DNA of 64,000 bases from Planococcus sp. 107-1 (GCF_021513255.1 NZ_CP090977.1:2728001-2792000); one strand, 5' to 3'. Positions 36,597 to 46,093 are shown, counted from the first letter of the stretch. Translations and numbers: made by a program. The notes: generated by a model from the letters alone, not told the origin.

Positions 36597-37271
36597 TCAG
36601 GCCAAACAGAAATCTATCGGTTTTTCTCCACGCGCTTGTAACAGTTCGTTCACTTTTGAATAGGGCTTGCTGCCAAAAAATCCACGGCTCGCACTTAACG
36701 GGCTCGGATGCACCGATTCGATGACCGAATGCCGCTCCAAATCGATAAGCTGTTTTTTCTTTTGGGCAGGCTTTCCCCAAAGCACAAAAATAACAGGTTC
36801 TTCGCGTTCGGATAGTTTGCGGATCACTTCGTCAGTGAAAATCTCCCAGCCTTGATTGCGATGCGAATTGGCTTCGCCTCCACGTACTGTGAGCACCGTG
36901 TTCAGCATCATCACCCCTTGGTCTGCCCATTTTGTCAGCGTTCCGTCTTTCGGCTTCTCACAACCGATATCTTCCTTCAGTTCCTTGAACATATTGCGAA
37001 GGCTCGGCGGGTGCGGGACGCCTGGCTGAACGGAAAAGCTGAGGCCATGCGCTTGGTTCGGGCCATGATAAGGATCTTGCCCTAAGATAACGACTTTTAC
37101 ATCTCGGTAAGTCGTGTGCTCAAAAGCATTCCATATGTCTTCTTTCGGCGGATAAACCGTCTCATTTTCATACTCCTTTTTAAGGAACTCACGCAGCTTT
37201 AAATAATAAGGCTTTTCAAATTCTTCTCCCACAATTTCTTGCCAGTCATTTCGAAAAATTTTCTTTGGCAT
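36597..37271 (-). CDS. ung: Uracil-DNA glycosylase
   Basis: Ung removes uracil from DNA as the first step of base excision repair. The 224-residue family 1 enzyme has [13 protein letters not shown] with the catalytic Asp66, and the C-terminal HPSPLSA loop with its histidine. The ATG at 37271 is preferred to the GTG at 37280 because AAGGAG lies at the right distance. Confidence 0.96.
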   Translation of the reverse strand: MPKKIFRNDWQEIVGEEFEKPYYLKLREFLKKEYENETVYPPKEDIWNAFEHTTYRDVKVVILGQDPYHGPNQAHGLSFSVQPGVPHPPSLRNMFKELKEDIGCEKPKDGTLTKWADQGVMMLNTVLTVRGGEANSHRNQGWEIFTDEVIRKLSEREEPVIFVLWGKPAQKKKQLIDLERHSVIESVHPSPLSASRGFFGSKPYSKVNELLQARGEKPIDFCLA

Positions 37272-37283
37272 ATCGGCCACTCC

Positions 37284-38030
37284 TTATTCTTCAAATTCTA
37301 CTGTAACGTTATAGTCCACCAGATTGAACATACTGCGGACGGATTGTGCAGCATTTTCTTCTGCAAGTTCCAATACGCCTTGTCCTCTAGTTTCCTCCAG
37401 AATCATTTGCTTTGCTTCGTCGGCTAATTCAAAGGCTTCGGAAATATCGGAACCACCGCTGAACAGCCCTTCATAGGTGTATATTTCAGCTTTGTCCATG
37501 AACAATTCCGGACCTCCCAGAAAGTCGGCTTTCGGCAATGTAAGTGTAGCCGTTTTCGCTTCTTCATCCAGTTCAATATCATTTTCCGTTAGTTCGGAGA
37601 AATCCACCCCTGCACGGACCGAACCTGGAATCACGACTAAAATCTGGCGTTTTGTTCCCGGCAGATCAAGTCCGATATCTTGTCCAAACACTTTATTGTC
37701 TTCCCGCTCAATAATCACTTTCGAAAAAGCTTCCGCAGTCGACAATTCATTGAGATCCTGGATCTGCTCTAAAAAAGCCCCTTTGCTTTCCGTTGCTGTG
37801 CTGCCTTGGATCATCCACCAAGTTCCAAGAGGCAATGCGATCAATAATAGAAGAAGGATGACGATCAACACTAAAAATGAATTGCGCCAAACGCCCATCA
37901 TCACTTTGATGCTCTTCCAGAATCCGGATTCTTTCGTATCTTCTTTCCCTTTTACTTCTTTTAATAAGCGTTCGATTTCCGTTAACTTTGGATCTTTTGC
38001 CAATTCCTCTCCCTCTTTCTTTTTATTCAT
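37284..38030 (-). CDS. DUF4230 family membrane-anchored protein
   Basis: The protein (248 residues) has a basic cytoplasmic N-terminus, one strongly hydrophobic segment (about residues 50-72, LVLIVILLLLLIALPLG) and an extracellular DUF4230 domain (VIPGSVRAGVDFSELTEND, ATLTLPKADFLG). The domain's role is unknown. It lies 12 bases upstream of ung, so the two are probably cotranscribed. Confidence 0.78.
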   Translation of the reverse strand: MNKKKEGEELAKDPKLTEIERLLKEVKGKEDTKESGFWKSIKVMMGVWRNSFLVLIVILLLLLIALPLGTWWMIQGSTATESKGAFLEQIQDLNELSTAEAFSKVIIEREDNKVFGQDIGLDLPGTKRQILVVIPGSVRAGVDFSELTENDIELDEEAKTATLTLPKADFLGGPELFMDKAEIYTYEGLFSGGSDISEAFELADEAKQMILEETRGQGVLELAEENAAQSVRSMFNLVDYNVTVEFEE

Positions 38031-38074
38031 TTCATCCTCGCTCCGTGATAGGATTAAAGAAAGGAGCGATGATT

Positions 38075-38329
38075 ATGGCGGACTTGCGTGAAAAAATAAA
38101 AACAATCTCCTCCACCAAAGGGGACCATGCCCCGGAAAGCGCCAAGCGCATCGGGATGTGGATCATCGCCGCAATGGTGATAGCTGTTTCCATTCTAACA
38201 TTTATCATAGCAATTGGTCTTTTCAGAAACGGCAATTGGATCTTGGCTGTCATCGCCGGTTTATTTTTCCTGGTGTCGGCTGCAACCGCCTATGTATTGG
38301 CGTTTCCCCATAAGCTGAATACTATGTAA
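38075..38329 (+). CDS. Small two-helix membrane protein, unknown function
   Basis: An 84-residue protein with a soluble N-terminus (ADLREKIKTISSTKGDHAPES) and two membrane helices. The ATG at 38075 has AAAGGAG 8 bases upstream; the ATG six bases earlier is too close to it. It is divergent from the DUF4230 gene and 60 bases before pdxK. I do not recognise a family. Confidence 0.65.
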   Translation: MADLREKIKTISSTKGDHAPESAKRIGMWIIAAMVIAVSILTFIIAIGLFRNGNWILAVIAGLFFLVSAATAYVLAFPHKLNTM

Positions 38330-38389
38330 ATGTTTCGCCATTTGTTAAAATAAAGCGATAAACGAATCTATTTAAAAGGAGTTTTGATG

Positions 38390-39223
38390 ATGTCATTGAA
38401 AAAGACTTTAACGATCGCTGGATCGGATACGTCCGGTGGAGCTGGCATACAAGCAGACTTGAAAACTTTCCAGGAGCATGGCACATATGGCATGAACGCA
38501 TTGACCGTAATCGTCACAATGGACCCGAATAATGGCTGGAGCCACGGCATCCACCCAATTCCGGTTGAAACGCTGCATGCTCAACTGCAGACCGCTTTTT
38601 CTACAGGCGTTGATGCATTGAAAACCGGCATGCTGCCGACAGTCGACATTATCGAGATGGCCGGCAAAGCCATTAAAGACTCCGGCTTGAAAGACGTTGT
38701 CATTGACCCGGTCATGGCATGCAAAGGCGAAGATGAAGTGCTATTCCCTGAAAATGTCGATGCCATGATCCAGCATTTGCTTCCGAATGCTAAAGTCGTT
38801 ACGCCAAACTTGGTTGAAGCTGGCCAACTATCCGGCATGGGCACTCTTCGTACAGTGGAAGACCTTCAAGCAGCAGCCGAAAAAATCCATGCACATGGTG
38901 CACAGTTTGTAGTCATCAAAGGCGGCAAACAGTTGCAGCATGAAAAAGCGGCTGACCTCTTGTACGATGGCAAAAAGCATTATCTTTTGACAGCTGAAAA
39001 AACTGAGACGACTTACAACCACGGTGCAGGCTGCACATTCGCTGCCGCAATCACCGCTAATTTAGCCAATGGCCAATCGGTTAAAGATGCTGTATTGAAC
39101 GCGAAGATCTTTGTTTCTGCGGCAATTGAACACGGATGGAAACTCAACGAATACGTGGGGCCGGTTATGCACGGCGCCGCTAATAAATTCCCGAAACCTG
39201 AAGTGACAGTTACTGAACTTTAA
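38390..39223 (+). CDS. pdxK: Pyridoxal kinase (PdxK/ThiD-type)
   Basis: A 277-residue ribokinase-fold kinase with LTIAGSDTSGGAGIQADLKTF at the start, TGMLPTVDIIE, IDPVMACKG and the catalytic aspartate replaced in context by NHGAGCTFAAAITANLA, where the usual GTGDT reads GAGCT. This is the pattern of B. subtilis PdxK (YwdB), which resembles ThiD but phosphorylates pyridoxal; its gene is also near ung. AGGAG lies before three adjacent possible start codons; the ATG at 38390 gives the best spacing. A role in thiamine synthesis cannot be excluded by eye. Confidence 0.82.
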   Translation: MSLKKTLTIAGSDTSGGAGIQADLKTFQEHGTYGMNALTVIVTMDPNNGWSHGIHPIPVETLHAQLQTAFSTGVDALKTGMLPTVDIIEMAGKAIKDSGLKDVVIDPVMACKGEDEVLFPENVDAMIQHLLPNAKVVTPNLVEAGQLSGMGTLRTVEDLQAAAEKIHAHGAQFVVIKGGKQLQHEKAADLLYDGKKHYLLTAEKTETTYNHGAGCTFAAAITANLANGQSVKDAVLNAKIFVSAAIEHGWKLNEYVGPVMHGAANKFPKPEVTVTEL

Positions 39224-39233
39224 TCATAGACGA

Positions 39234-39273
39234 AGCCGAAGGAGAGAAGCATCGCTTTTCTCCTTCGGCTTTT
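39234..39273. terminator. Bidirectional terminator after pdxK
   Basis: AGCCGAAGGAGAGAAGC pairs with GCTTTTCTCCTTCGGCT around a 3-base loop, followed by TTTT. It serves the convergent acetyltransferase gene too. Confidence 0.85.
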
Positions 39274-39288
39274 ATTGTTTTCTGCGAT

Positions 39289-40173
39289 TTATAATTCCTT
39301 CGCCATCATCACTTGTTTCGTCGTCACTTTAAAGCCCGCTTCTGCCAGAACTTGATGGGTGAATTTGTTCATTTCCACCGGGATATTGACCGCTACGCGA
39401 TTGATCTCTCCTGAGAAGCCTTCAAAAGCTTTTGCAATCAAGCGGGCAGTAAGAGATTGGGAATCTTCGGCCAAAGGATTTGCCACACATTGATAAAGCG
39501 TTGTCCCGATATGCTTGCCGTTTTCATCTTTGGATTTCCGGAAATACGCATAGCCTGCCGCTTTTCCTTCAGCGTCATGGGCAATCAGCGCCTCGCCGTC
39601 TTTGACACTTTGCCATTGGGTTTGCCACGTGAAATCATGTCGATAGAAATCCAAACTGCCGGCCTCTTCTACAGTTGCCGATTTCAGCGTGATTTCTTGT
39701 CCCGACCCCAACTCTTCTGGAAGCTTCTCGACTTTCCCTTTAAGCTGCATGAAATCCACTTCATCCACTATTTCATATCCTATTTTTCGGTAAAGTTCGA
39801 TCGCTGCGTTATTTTCACTGACAGCTTCAAGGGTAGCCAGCTGTACTCCTGAATCCCCAAGCCACTCGATCGTCTTTTCCATCATGCGTTTTCCGACGCC
39901 TTGGCCCCGAACCGATTTAGCGACGCCCGTCCCGCCATTCCAGGAAACTTTTCTTCCGCCATTTTCGCGAAACCCGTTACGGACGATGCCTACTGGATGG
40001 TTCCCATCAAATGCAATGATCGATAATTCTTCATTCAAATCTTCCATTGTTCCTCTTTTTTCAAATGCTTCTGCAGTCGTTTCCATATTAAAATAATAGC
40101 CTTCGAACCCTTTATTCCAGGCTTCGACCTTTTCTTCTATTGAACACTCGGACATCTTCTTTATTTCGAACAT
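39289..40173 (-). CDS. GNAT family N-acetyltransferase, tandem domain
   Basis: The protein (294 residues) has a clear N-terminal GNAT domain with the acetyl-CoA loop VRGQGVGKRMMEKTIEW (about residues 88-104) and LYRKIGYEIVDEV. The second half (from about residue 165) looks like a degenerate second GNAT domain without the glycine-rich loop. The substrate is unknown. Confidence 0.82.
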   Translation of the reverse strand: MFEIKKMSECSIEEKVEAWNKGFEGYYFNMETTAEAFEKRGTMEDLNEELSIIAFDGNHPVGIVRNGFRENGGRKVSWNGGTGVAKSVRGQGVGKRMMEKTIEWLGDSGVQLATLEAVSENNAAIELYRKIGYEIVDEVDFMQLKGKVEKLPEELGSGQEITLKSATVEEAGSLDFYRHDFTWQTQWQSVKDGEALIAHDAEGKAAGYAYFRKSKDENGKHIGTTLYQCVANPLAEDSQSLTARLIAKAFEGFSGEINRVAVNIPVEMNKFTHQVLAEAGFKVTTKQVMMAKEL

Positions 40174-40260
40174 TTGCTGTACCTCCCCATTTTGTTAACT
40201 TCCCCCGTTATTTTTTCGACAGAACCAATTGAATTTCCTTTTTCCAAAACGATTAACTAA

Positions 40261-40356
40261 CTTGTATAACAAAGTAGTTGACTTGTATTGTTCATCATGC
40301 TATCTTGTATTACAAAGTAGCAGTTTTATTTTTAGCTATCTTGTTTTACAAGTTAC
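40261..40356 (+). promoter_or_regulatory. padR promoter with three palindromic operators
   Basis: The promoter is TTGACT (40278-40283), 17 bases, TATCTT (40301-40306). Three copies of one element surround it: CTTGTATAACAAAGTAG (40261-40277), CTTGTATTACAAAGTAG (40304-40320) and CTTGTTTTACAAGTTAC (40340-40356). Each has dyad symmetry (CTTGT...ACAAG type). They abut the -35 box, cover the -10 box and lie in the leader, which suggests autorepression by the PadR protein encoded next. Confidence 0.75.
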
Positions 40357-40373
40357 TAAGAAGGAGGGTATAT

Positions 40374-40697
40374 ATGTCATCTAGCCAGATGCTAAAAGGA
40401 ATACTTGATGGGTGTCTGCTCGGCATTATCCATAAAGGCGAGACTTACGGATACGAAATGATCGAAAAATTGGAGATTTACGGTTTTCGGATGGTCAGCG
40501 AAGGCAGCATTTATCCCGTGTTGATGCGATTGCAGAAAGACGGTTTCGTCCATTCGGTCATGAAAGAATCACCCAGCGGCCCGAAAAGGAAATACTACAC
40601 CTTAACTCCGGCAGGCGAAGAGGAATACGAACAGTTTAAAGAACGGTGGGAAAGTTTATCCCATTCTGTCAATCGACTCGTAAAGGAGGAAAACTAA
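40374..40697 (+). CDS. PadR family transcriptional regulator
   Basis: A 107-residue winged-helix protein with KGILDGCLLGIIHKGETYGYEMIEKL, EGSIYPVLMRLQKDGFV and GPKRKYYTLTPAGEEEYEQF, a full PadR domain with a short dimerisation helix. The ATG at 40374 has AAGGAGG upstream. The stop codon overlaps the start of the next gene (TAATG), so the pair is cotranscribed and coupled. Confidence 0.93.
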   Translation: MSSSQMLKGILDGCLLGIIHKGETYGYEMIEKLEIYGFRMVSEGSIYPVLMRLQKDGFVHSVMKESPSGPKRKYYTLTPAGEEEYEQFKERWESLSHSVNRLVKEEN

Positions 40698-41458
40698 TGG
40701 TCTTATCAAGAGAAAGTGAAGAATTCATTGCTAATTTGAGGATGTATTTGATGACTTCCGGGAAGAACGACCACGAAATCAATGAGATCGCGGAAGAATT
40801 ACGGGGCCATCTGGAAGACGCCGAAAGCCACGGGAAAACGGTGGACAGCGTTACTGGCGGATCGCCTCAAACGTATTTGGAGAACATTAGCAATGAAATG
40901 AAAACCGATTATTTCGGTTTAGTGAGACTGGCGCCCATGTTCATTTTGCTGCTTATCGCATATTTCATCACCGGGTCAGCTATCCGCGGCGATCTGAATT
41001 TTTCTTTGCTGAAGCTGATTGCTTATCCGGCCATTGCACTTTTGAGCATCGGTGCTTATATTTATTTCTTCCGGAAAATGAGCGTAGCTAACTATTCGAA
41101 GAAAAAAGAGTTGTCGATTTTTATCGCTCTCCAAGTCATCATTACTCTATCATTAATGGCTGTGCTTTTTATGGACATCTTTTTCTTTGAGCCTTTCTAT
41201 ATACCTTCTCGCGAAACGATGTGGGTCATTGCAGCACTTGGAGCTCTGGTTTTCATTGCAGGCGCCATTTGGTCGAAAACGTGGTTCACGTTAATCCTTC
41301 CGCTGTTTTTATTCGGGCCGGATTTCATCCTGCAATTCCTTCAATATAGTGAAACGACAGAGCTGATTATCAGCGCAAGCGGCCTTTACCTCGGGATTGG
41401 AATTGTGGTCCTCATTCTTTATTGGCAGAATAAAAAACAAAACCCTCACAAATTGTGA
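40697..41458 (+). CDS. PadR-coupled membrane protein with N-terminal helical domain
   Basis: A 253-residue protein. The first ~75 residues are soluble and helical (LMTSGKNDHEINEIAEELRGHLEDAE), as in the HAAS/DUF1700-like domains commonly encoded next to PadR regulators; the family assignment is by resemblance. About six membrane helices follow. It overlaps padR by one base and ends in a bidirectional terminator. Pairs of this sort often respond to membrane stress or antimicrobials; nothing in this sequence identifies the signal. Confidence 0.75.
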   Translation: MVLSRESEEFIANLRMYLMTSGKNDHEINEIAEELRGHLEDAESHGKTVDSVTGGSPQTYLENISNEMKTDYFGLVRLAPMFILLLIAYFITGSAIRGDLNFSLLKLIAYPAIALLSIGAYIYFFRKMSVANYSKKKELSIFIALQVIITLSLMAVLFMDIFFFEPFYIPSRETMWVIAALGALVFIAGAIWSKTWFTLILPLFLFGPDFILQFLQYSETTELIISASGLYLGIGIVVLILYWQNKKQNPHKL

Positions 41459-41467
41459 GGGTTTTTT
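41437..41467. terminator. Bidirectional terminator overlapping two stop codons
   Basis: AAAACCCTCACAA and TTGTGAGGGTTTT form the stem. It contains the ends of both convergent genes. Confidence 0.88.
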
Positions 41468-42456
41468 AAACGGATCATTTTCTCCCGCAATTGTTCTTTA
41501 TTCCATTCGACGATTTTCTCGGACGGTGAAGCGATGCCTTTCCGTTTCTTCACTTGCGGATTTTTCGACCGTAAATATCCTTCCATCATGAATGAGACTG
41601 AAAGAATTGCCAAGGCGATAAAAAACACGGGATATAAAGGCAGCCAAGGTGCACCTTGCAGATAGCGGAACGTTGAACCGAAAAGCCCTGCCCATTCATA
41701 CGAAATGGACATGGGTGGATCTCCGAACATCGGGTCGTAGCTGACTTTCGTACCTCCAAGGAACAAGTCCAATAAACTGAGATGGGCCATCACTATAAAA
41801 GTCTCCATCACCTGCTGACCGTATAGAACTGCCAGCTTTTCACGCATTTGCGGATACAGATGCTTCCGGATAATTCGGAACCGCCCTGCACCCAGTACAC
41901 GGGAAGCAAGGACATATTCTTTGCGGTATAGAAGCGCCGCTTCATTTCCTACCAATACCGCCACAATCGGCATCGTCAATAACGACATCAAGACAATTTG
42001 TATCGCGATGCGTTCCCATACCCCATTCGAAAACCCTTCCGGCGGCATCCAAAGAACCGGGTAGAGCACGTAAGCCGCAAATAAAGTCAAAGGGATATAA
42101 TGCAGAGAATCGGCAAGTCCGCCAATCCATGCACGATGCTTTTGCAGATAAGTCCCAAGAAGATAACCGAAAGGGACGGCAATTAGCATTCGAAGTGCGG
42201 CGACTGCGAGTGCAGCGATAATGGTGTATTTTCCGCCAAGCATGATTTTGCCAAAGAGGTCATAGCCATACTGGTCGGTTCCAAGCGGAAATTCCCATTT
42301 CGGCGAAATCGGCGGACCTTCGACTGCCCGGCCATTTTCTTCGATAAAAAAGACTTGTTTCGGCACCTTGCCGAAAAGCCATTCGAAGGCAAAGCTTCCG
42401 AAAAGCAGCAAAGCCATAATACTGAAACCAATCACAAAATAAGGCTGTCTCCACAT
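41446..42456 (-). CDS. OppC/DppC-like ABC transporter permease
   Basis: The protein (336 residues) has an N-terminal helix, a large periplasmic-side segment (FPLGTDQYGYDLFGKIMLGGKYTI begins the conserved region) and about five further helices. The EAA-loop region reads YVLASRVLGAGRFRIIRKHLYPQM. Peptide or nickel transporters use such permeases. It starts directly after the stop codon of the partner permease. No ATPase or binding protein gene adjoins. Confidence 0.82.
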   Translation of the reverse strand: MWRQPYFVIGFSIMALLLFGSFAFEWLFGKVPKQVFFIEENGRAVEGPPISPKWEFPLGTDQYGYDLFGKIMLGGKYTIIAALAVAALRMLIAVPFGYLLGTYLQKHRAWIGGLADSLHYIPLTLFAAYVLYPVLWMPPEGFSNGVWERIAIQIVLMSLLTMPIVAVLVGNEAALLYRKEYVLASRVLGAGRFRIIRKHLYPQMREKLAVLYGQQVMETFIVMAHLSLLDLFLGGTKVSYDPMFGDPPMSISYEWAGLFGSTFRYLQGAPWLPLYPVFFIALAILSVSFMMEGYLRSKNPQVKKRKGIASPSEKIVEWNKEQLREKMIRLKNPHNL

Positions 42457-43329
42457 TTAAGCCACTTCCTTTCCACGGAAATGGCGGAGGAAAAACCATT
42501 CGCCCACGCTGTACAGGATAAACATCGGCAAGAAAAAGCTGAAGATCGTCACAAGAAACACTTCAGGTGAAATATTATCGCGCATGAACAGCATGATCCC
42601 CGGCATATTGAACATCAGTTCCAGGACAAACAGATTCGACAACATGAACCAAATCGTTTTTCTTGGATTGGAAAAACACTGAAATGATAGCATTCCGGAA
42701 CATATGCATCCAAACGATAAAGACTTTCGAAAAGCCGAGTGATCGAGCAAGTTCGACATACATTTGCCGCTCTTCTTCCTGGAAAGTCAGCATGCAAAGC
42801 CGGTATAGCTGGATCATCGGCAATATTGATAAACACAGGACCGGGAGCCAATAGATTTTGTCCCCGCCTACGACTGCAATCTTGGAGATCAAAACATCCG
42901 TTTTTAAATAGATGAAGATGATGCCAAGCTGAGCTGCCATGATGATGAGCAAATCCGGAAGCGATTCCAGAAAATACAAAAAGAGCTTTACCGCTCTCGG
43001 GCCTTTTCAGATAATAGCATCGTCAGCACCGTGAAAACTAAAGCGAAAACCACAGCTGCCGCAAATGCCAAAAATAAAATTTGAAGTGAATAAAGTATGT
43101 ATTCGGCAATGGTTGGAAACAAGAAAATTTCTCGTCCTGTCCGCATATTCATAACAGAAAATTCCTGCAGCGGCCAAACTTCTTTTAGTACCTGTTGAAG
43201 CGATGAAATATACGCACTGATTCTTAGTTCGCCTTCCGTCAATCCCCCGATAAGTACGGGAAAGCCACTGATTAAAACGATGCCGAGCAGCGAAAACACA
43301 AATCTCAAGATTATTCCCAATTTAGCCAT
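42457..43329 (-). pseudogene. OppB/DppB-like ABC transporter permease, two frameshifts
   Basis: Joining three frames gives a ~290-residue permease that pairs with the OppC-like protein. Breaks: at two C (42991-42992, plus strand), where one more base would link SEKARER to VKLFLYFLESLPDLL; and at five T (42657-42661), where removing one base links FFQSKK to TIWFMLSNLFVLE. The EAA-loop region reads YVELARSLGFSKVFIVWMHM. In the literal sequence the protein would stop after about 113 residues. Like its partner, it has no adjacent ATPase, so the pair probably uses components encoded elsewhere. Confidence 0.78.
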
Positions 43330-43458
43330 CCCTTTTGTTCGAAAATTCTTTCATTCATTATCATAGCATTATTTCGGTTTCCGTAAAGCATCCTAATCGC
43401 ATTCTCGCTTCTTATTCCCTATACTAAAAGAATACGGAATGTCTGAGGAGTGAGAGAA

Positions 43459-43809
43459 ATGGAATTAGTTGAAGCAAAAAAATTACAGGTTCACTTGGAT
43501 GCGTTCGCCAATAAAGATGTTTATCTGCATCTGGAAACGACGAATGGCTCTTATGCGACTCATTTTAATGAAGGGTTTTTCAATGCAGGAGCTTTTATCC
43601 GCAATGTTGTCATTAATTATGAGCTTGGCAAAGTGGTCGGCGAAAGCCCGCATCGGGTCGGACTGAAATTGCCGCATGGCTGGGTTTACGCCCAAGGCAT
43701 TACACATTATGAATTAGATGAGCACGGCAGATTATTGCTGGCTGGACACGACGGATCAGGAAAACTGGCGGTAGCGCTTGAAATCAGCGAAACACCGTTC
43801 AGTTATTAA
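43459..43809 (+). CDS. yojF: YojF family protein (DUF1806)
   Basis: A 116-residue protein with the DUF1806 pattern (KDVYLHLETTNGSYATHF, RVGLKLPHGWVYAQGITHYELDE). It lies directly upstream of bshB2, as in B. subtilis, so a link to bacillithiol metabolism is inferred from context. The ATG at 43459 has GAGGAG 8 bases upstream. Confidence 0.85.
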   Translation: MELVEAKKLQVHLDAFANKDVYLHLETTNGSYATHFNEGFFNAGAFIRNVVINYELGKVVGESPHRVGLKLPHGWVYAQGITHYELDEHGRLLLAGHDGSGKLAVALEISETPFSY

Positions 43810-43823
43810 GGAGGCATAAAAAA

Positions 43824-44513
43824 ATGACAATTCCACAAGAACGTCATGTATTGGTGGTTTTCCCCCATCCGGATGATGAAGCATTCGGCGTATCCGGGAC
43901 CATCTCGACGCATATCAAACAAGGCACCCCGGTTACATATGCTTGCTTGACTCTCGGCGAAATGGGCCGAAATTTAGGCAATCCGCCTTTTGCTACCCGC
44001 GAATCGCTGCCGGAAATCCGCAAGAAGGAATTGCAGGCTTCAGCTGATGCCATGGGCTTGACCGATTTACGAATGATGGGCCTGCGGGATAAGACGGTTG
44101 AATTTGAAGATGATGAGAAAATGGTCGGCATGATGACCGACTTGATCAACGAACTTAATCCTTCCTTGATCATCACGTTTTATCCGAACCTTTCCGTGCA
44201 TCCTGACCACGAAGCGACGGCACGCGCTGTAGTACGTGCTGTCCGGCGGATGGAAGACCGGCCGAAACTCTATTGTGTAGCTTTTGCTAACAACACGTTG
44301 GAAGTTCTCGGCGCTCCGGATGTCCTTCACGATGTATCGGCTGTCCGCGACCAGAAGATGGGTGCGATGAAGGCCCATATTTCGCAAACGGTTTGGATGC
44401 TTGAAGAAATGGAAAACAAATTGGCACAAGGCGATCAGGAAACTGAAAACTGGCTGACGAAAGAACGTTTTTATAATTACCGCTGGGACCAGGATTTCGA
44501 AGAAAAGTTCTAA
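43824..44513 (+). CDS. bshB2: Bacillithiol biosynthesis deacetylase BshB2
   Basis: A 229-residue LmbE-like zinc hydrolase that deacetylates GlcNAc-malate in bacillithiol synthesis. Zinc ligands lie in VFPHPDDEAFGVSG (HPDDE) and in SVHPDHEATARAV. GGAGG precedes the ATG and the gap to yojF is 14 bases. It may also act as a bacillithiol-conjugate amidase. Confidence 0.92.
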   Translation: MTIPQERHVLVVFPHPDDEAFGVSGTISTHIKQGTPVTYACLTLGEMGRNLGNPPFATRESLPEIRKKELQASADAMGLTDLRMMGLRDKTVEFEDDEKMVGMMTDLINELNPSLIITFYPNLSVHPDHEATARAVVRAVRRMEDRPKLYCVAFANNTLEVLGAPDVLHDVSAVRDQKMGAMKAHISQTVWMLEEMENKLAQGDQETENWLTKERFYNYRWDQDFEEKF

Positions 44514-44515
44514 CC

Positions 44516-44556
44516 AAAAATACCCTTATTTTCTTTTTGAAAATAAGGGTATTTTT
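44516..44556 (+). terminator. bshB2 terminator
   Basis: AAAAATACCCTTATTTT and its exact complement form a 17-bp stem with a T-rich 3' side. Confidence 0.9.
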
Positions 44557-44671
44557 CTGTGCTGTTTTCAGATAATATAAACATTGATTATACAGCGGTT
44601 TCATCGGGGAGAATGTTGTATAATTAGTATCAATGTTGTGTTTTCATGCACAGAGAAAAGGGGATTTATTT

Positions 44672-46036
44672 GTGAAAAAGTTTTCAGCTTCAACTTGGAT
44701 TTTATTCCTACTTCCTTCCTTGTTGGGAATTTTGCTCTTCTTAGTGCCAATTCCAACAAAAGATGAAGGCGAAACTGTCTGGATGGTCACCATAGCCGTT
44801 TTGGCTAACTTGATGGCTGGTGCCATTGAATCCGTAGTCCCTTGGATTATGATGGGGATCTTGATCATTGCAGCAATCGGTTCAATTGCGGCCATTGCGA
44901 AAAAAGTGAATGAACACCATTCCGCGTCGTTTTTCGATAAGCTATTTAATGTGAATTTATTTTGGACGATTGTACGCATCCTTGGAGCGGTGTTCGCTGT
45001 CATGGTTCTCTTCCAAGTCGGCCCGGAAGCCGTTTGGAGTGAAAATACAGGTGGATTGCTGCTCGCTGGAGATGGGCTACTCTCTTTCTTGTTTACCATT
45101 TTCCTATTTGCGGGCTTGTTCTTGCCGCTTCTCATGAATTTCGGTCTTTTGGAATTCTTCGGAACGATGATGGTAAAAGTCATGCGCCCATTATTCCGCC
45201 TTCCTGGCCGCTCTTCCATCGATGCGTTGGCATCTTGGGTCGGTGATGGAACCATCGGTGTCTTATTGACCAATAACCAATATGTACAGAACAAATATAC
45301 ACAGCGCGAAGCAGCGATTATCGGGACAACTTTCTCTGTTGTTTCCATCACTTTCGCTATCGTTGTCATCCAGCAAGTCGGATTGAGCCAATACTTCTTG
45401 CCTTATTACGGCACTGTCATTTTGGCTGGCATCGTTCTTGCGCTCATCATGCCGCGCATCTATCCGCTTGCCCAAAAGTCGACCAATTTCATGAACGGCG
45501 ATCCGCAGGAATCCCAATCGGAAGAAGTTCCTGAAGGATACAGCGTCGCTTCTCACGGCATTGAAAATGCGTTGACGAAAGCCTCTGAAAACAAATCCAT
45601 CAAAGAGTTTTTCAAAGATGGCTTTAAAAACGTTTTGGATATGTGGATTGGTGTAGCGCCGGTCGTTATGGCATTTGGTACTGTAGCGTTGATTTTAGCA
45701 GAGTATACACCTGTCTTCTCTGTTCTTGGCACGCCTTTCGTCCCTTACTTGAACTTGCTCGGCATTCCTGAAGCAGCCGAAGCGGCTCAACTGATGGTCG
45801 TCGGTTTTGCAGATATGTTCCTGCCTTCCCTTCTTGCTGAAGGCATTGAATCCGATATGACCCGCTTTGTTGTCGCAACAATGTCCGTGACGCAATTGAT
45901 CTACATGTCCGAAGTCGGCGGCTTGCTGCTCGGATCGAAAATTCCTGTCAACATTCTTGACTTGATCGTTATTTTCCTTTTGCGCACGATTATCGCATTG
46001 CCGATCGTTGCAGGAATTGCCCACTTATTGTTTTAA
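44672..46036 (+). CDS. YjiH family nucleoside-recognition-like transporter
   Basis: A 454-residue polytopic protein with two gate-type halves. Signature words are LPGRSSIDALASWVGDGTIGVLLTN in the first half and GFADMFLPSLLAEG with MSVTQLIYMSEVGGLLLGS in the second. YjiH proteins are predicted transporters of unknown substrate. The GTG at 44672 is chosen because AAGGGGA lies 7 bases upstream; the ATG at 44633 has no such site. A TATAAT at 44619-44624 is a likely -10 box. Confidence 0.8.
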   Translation: MKKFSASTWILFLLPSLLGILLFLVPIPTKDEGETVWMVTIAVLANLMAGAIESVVPWIMMGILIIAAIGSIAAIAKKVNEHHSASFFDKLFNVNLFWTIVRILGAVFAVMVLFQVGPEAVWSENTGGLLLAGDGLLSFLFTIFLFAGLFLPLLMNFGLLEFFGTMMVKVMRPLFRLPGRSSIDALASWVGDGTIGVLLTNNQYVQNKYTQREAAIIGTTFSVVSITFAIVVIQQVGLSQYFLPYYGTVILAGIVLALIMPRIYPLAQKSTNFMNGDPQESQSEEVPEGYSVASHGIENALTKASENKSIKEFFKDGFKNVLDMWIGVAPVVMAFGTVALILAEYTPVFSVLGTPFVPYLNLLGIPEAAEAAQLMVVGFADMFLPSLLAEGIESDMTRFVVATMSVTQLIYMSEVGGLLLGSKIPVNILDLIVIFLLRTIIALPIVAGIAHLLF

Positions 46037-46043
46037 ACAAAAC

Positions 46044-46077
46044 GAAATGCCCTTCGCAGCTGCGGAGGGCATTTTTC
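46044..46077. terminator. Bidirectional terminator after the yjiH-type gene
   Basis: GAAATGCCCTTCGCA pairs with TGCGGAGGGCATTTT with one mismatch and ends in T5. Confidence 0.85.
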
Positions 46078-46093
46078 TATTCTTTTTATTCGA

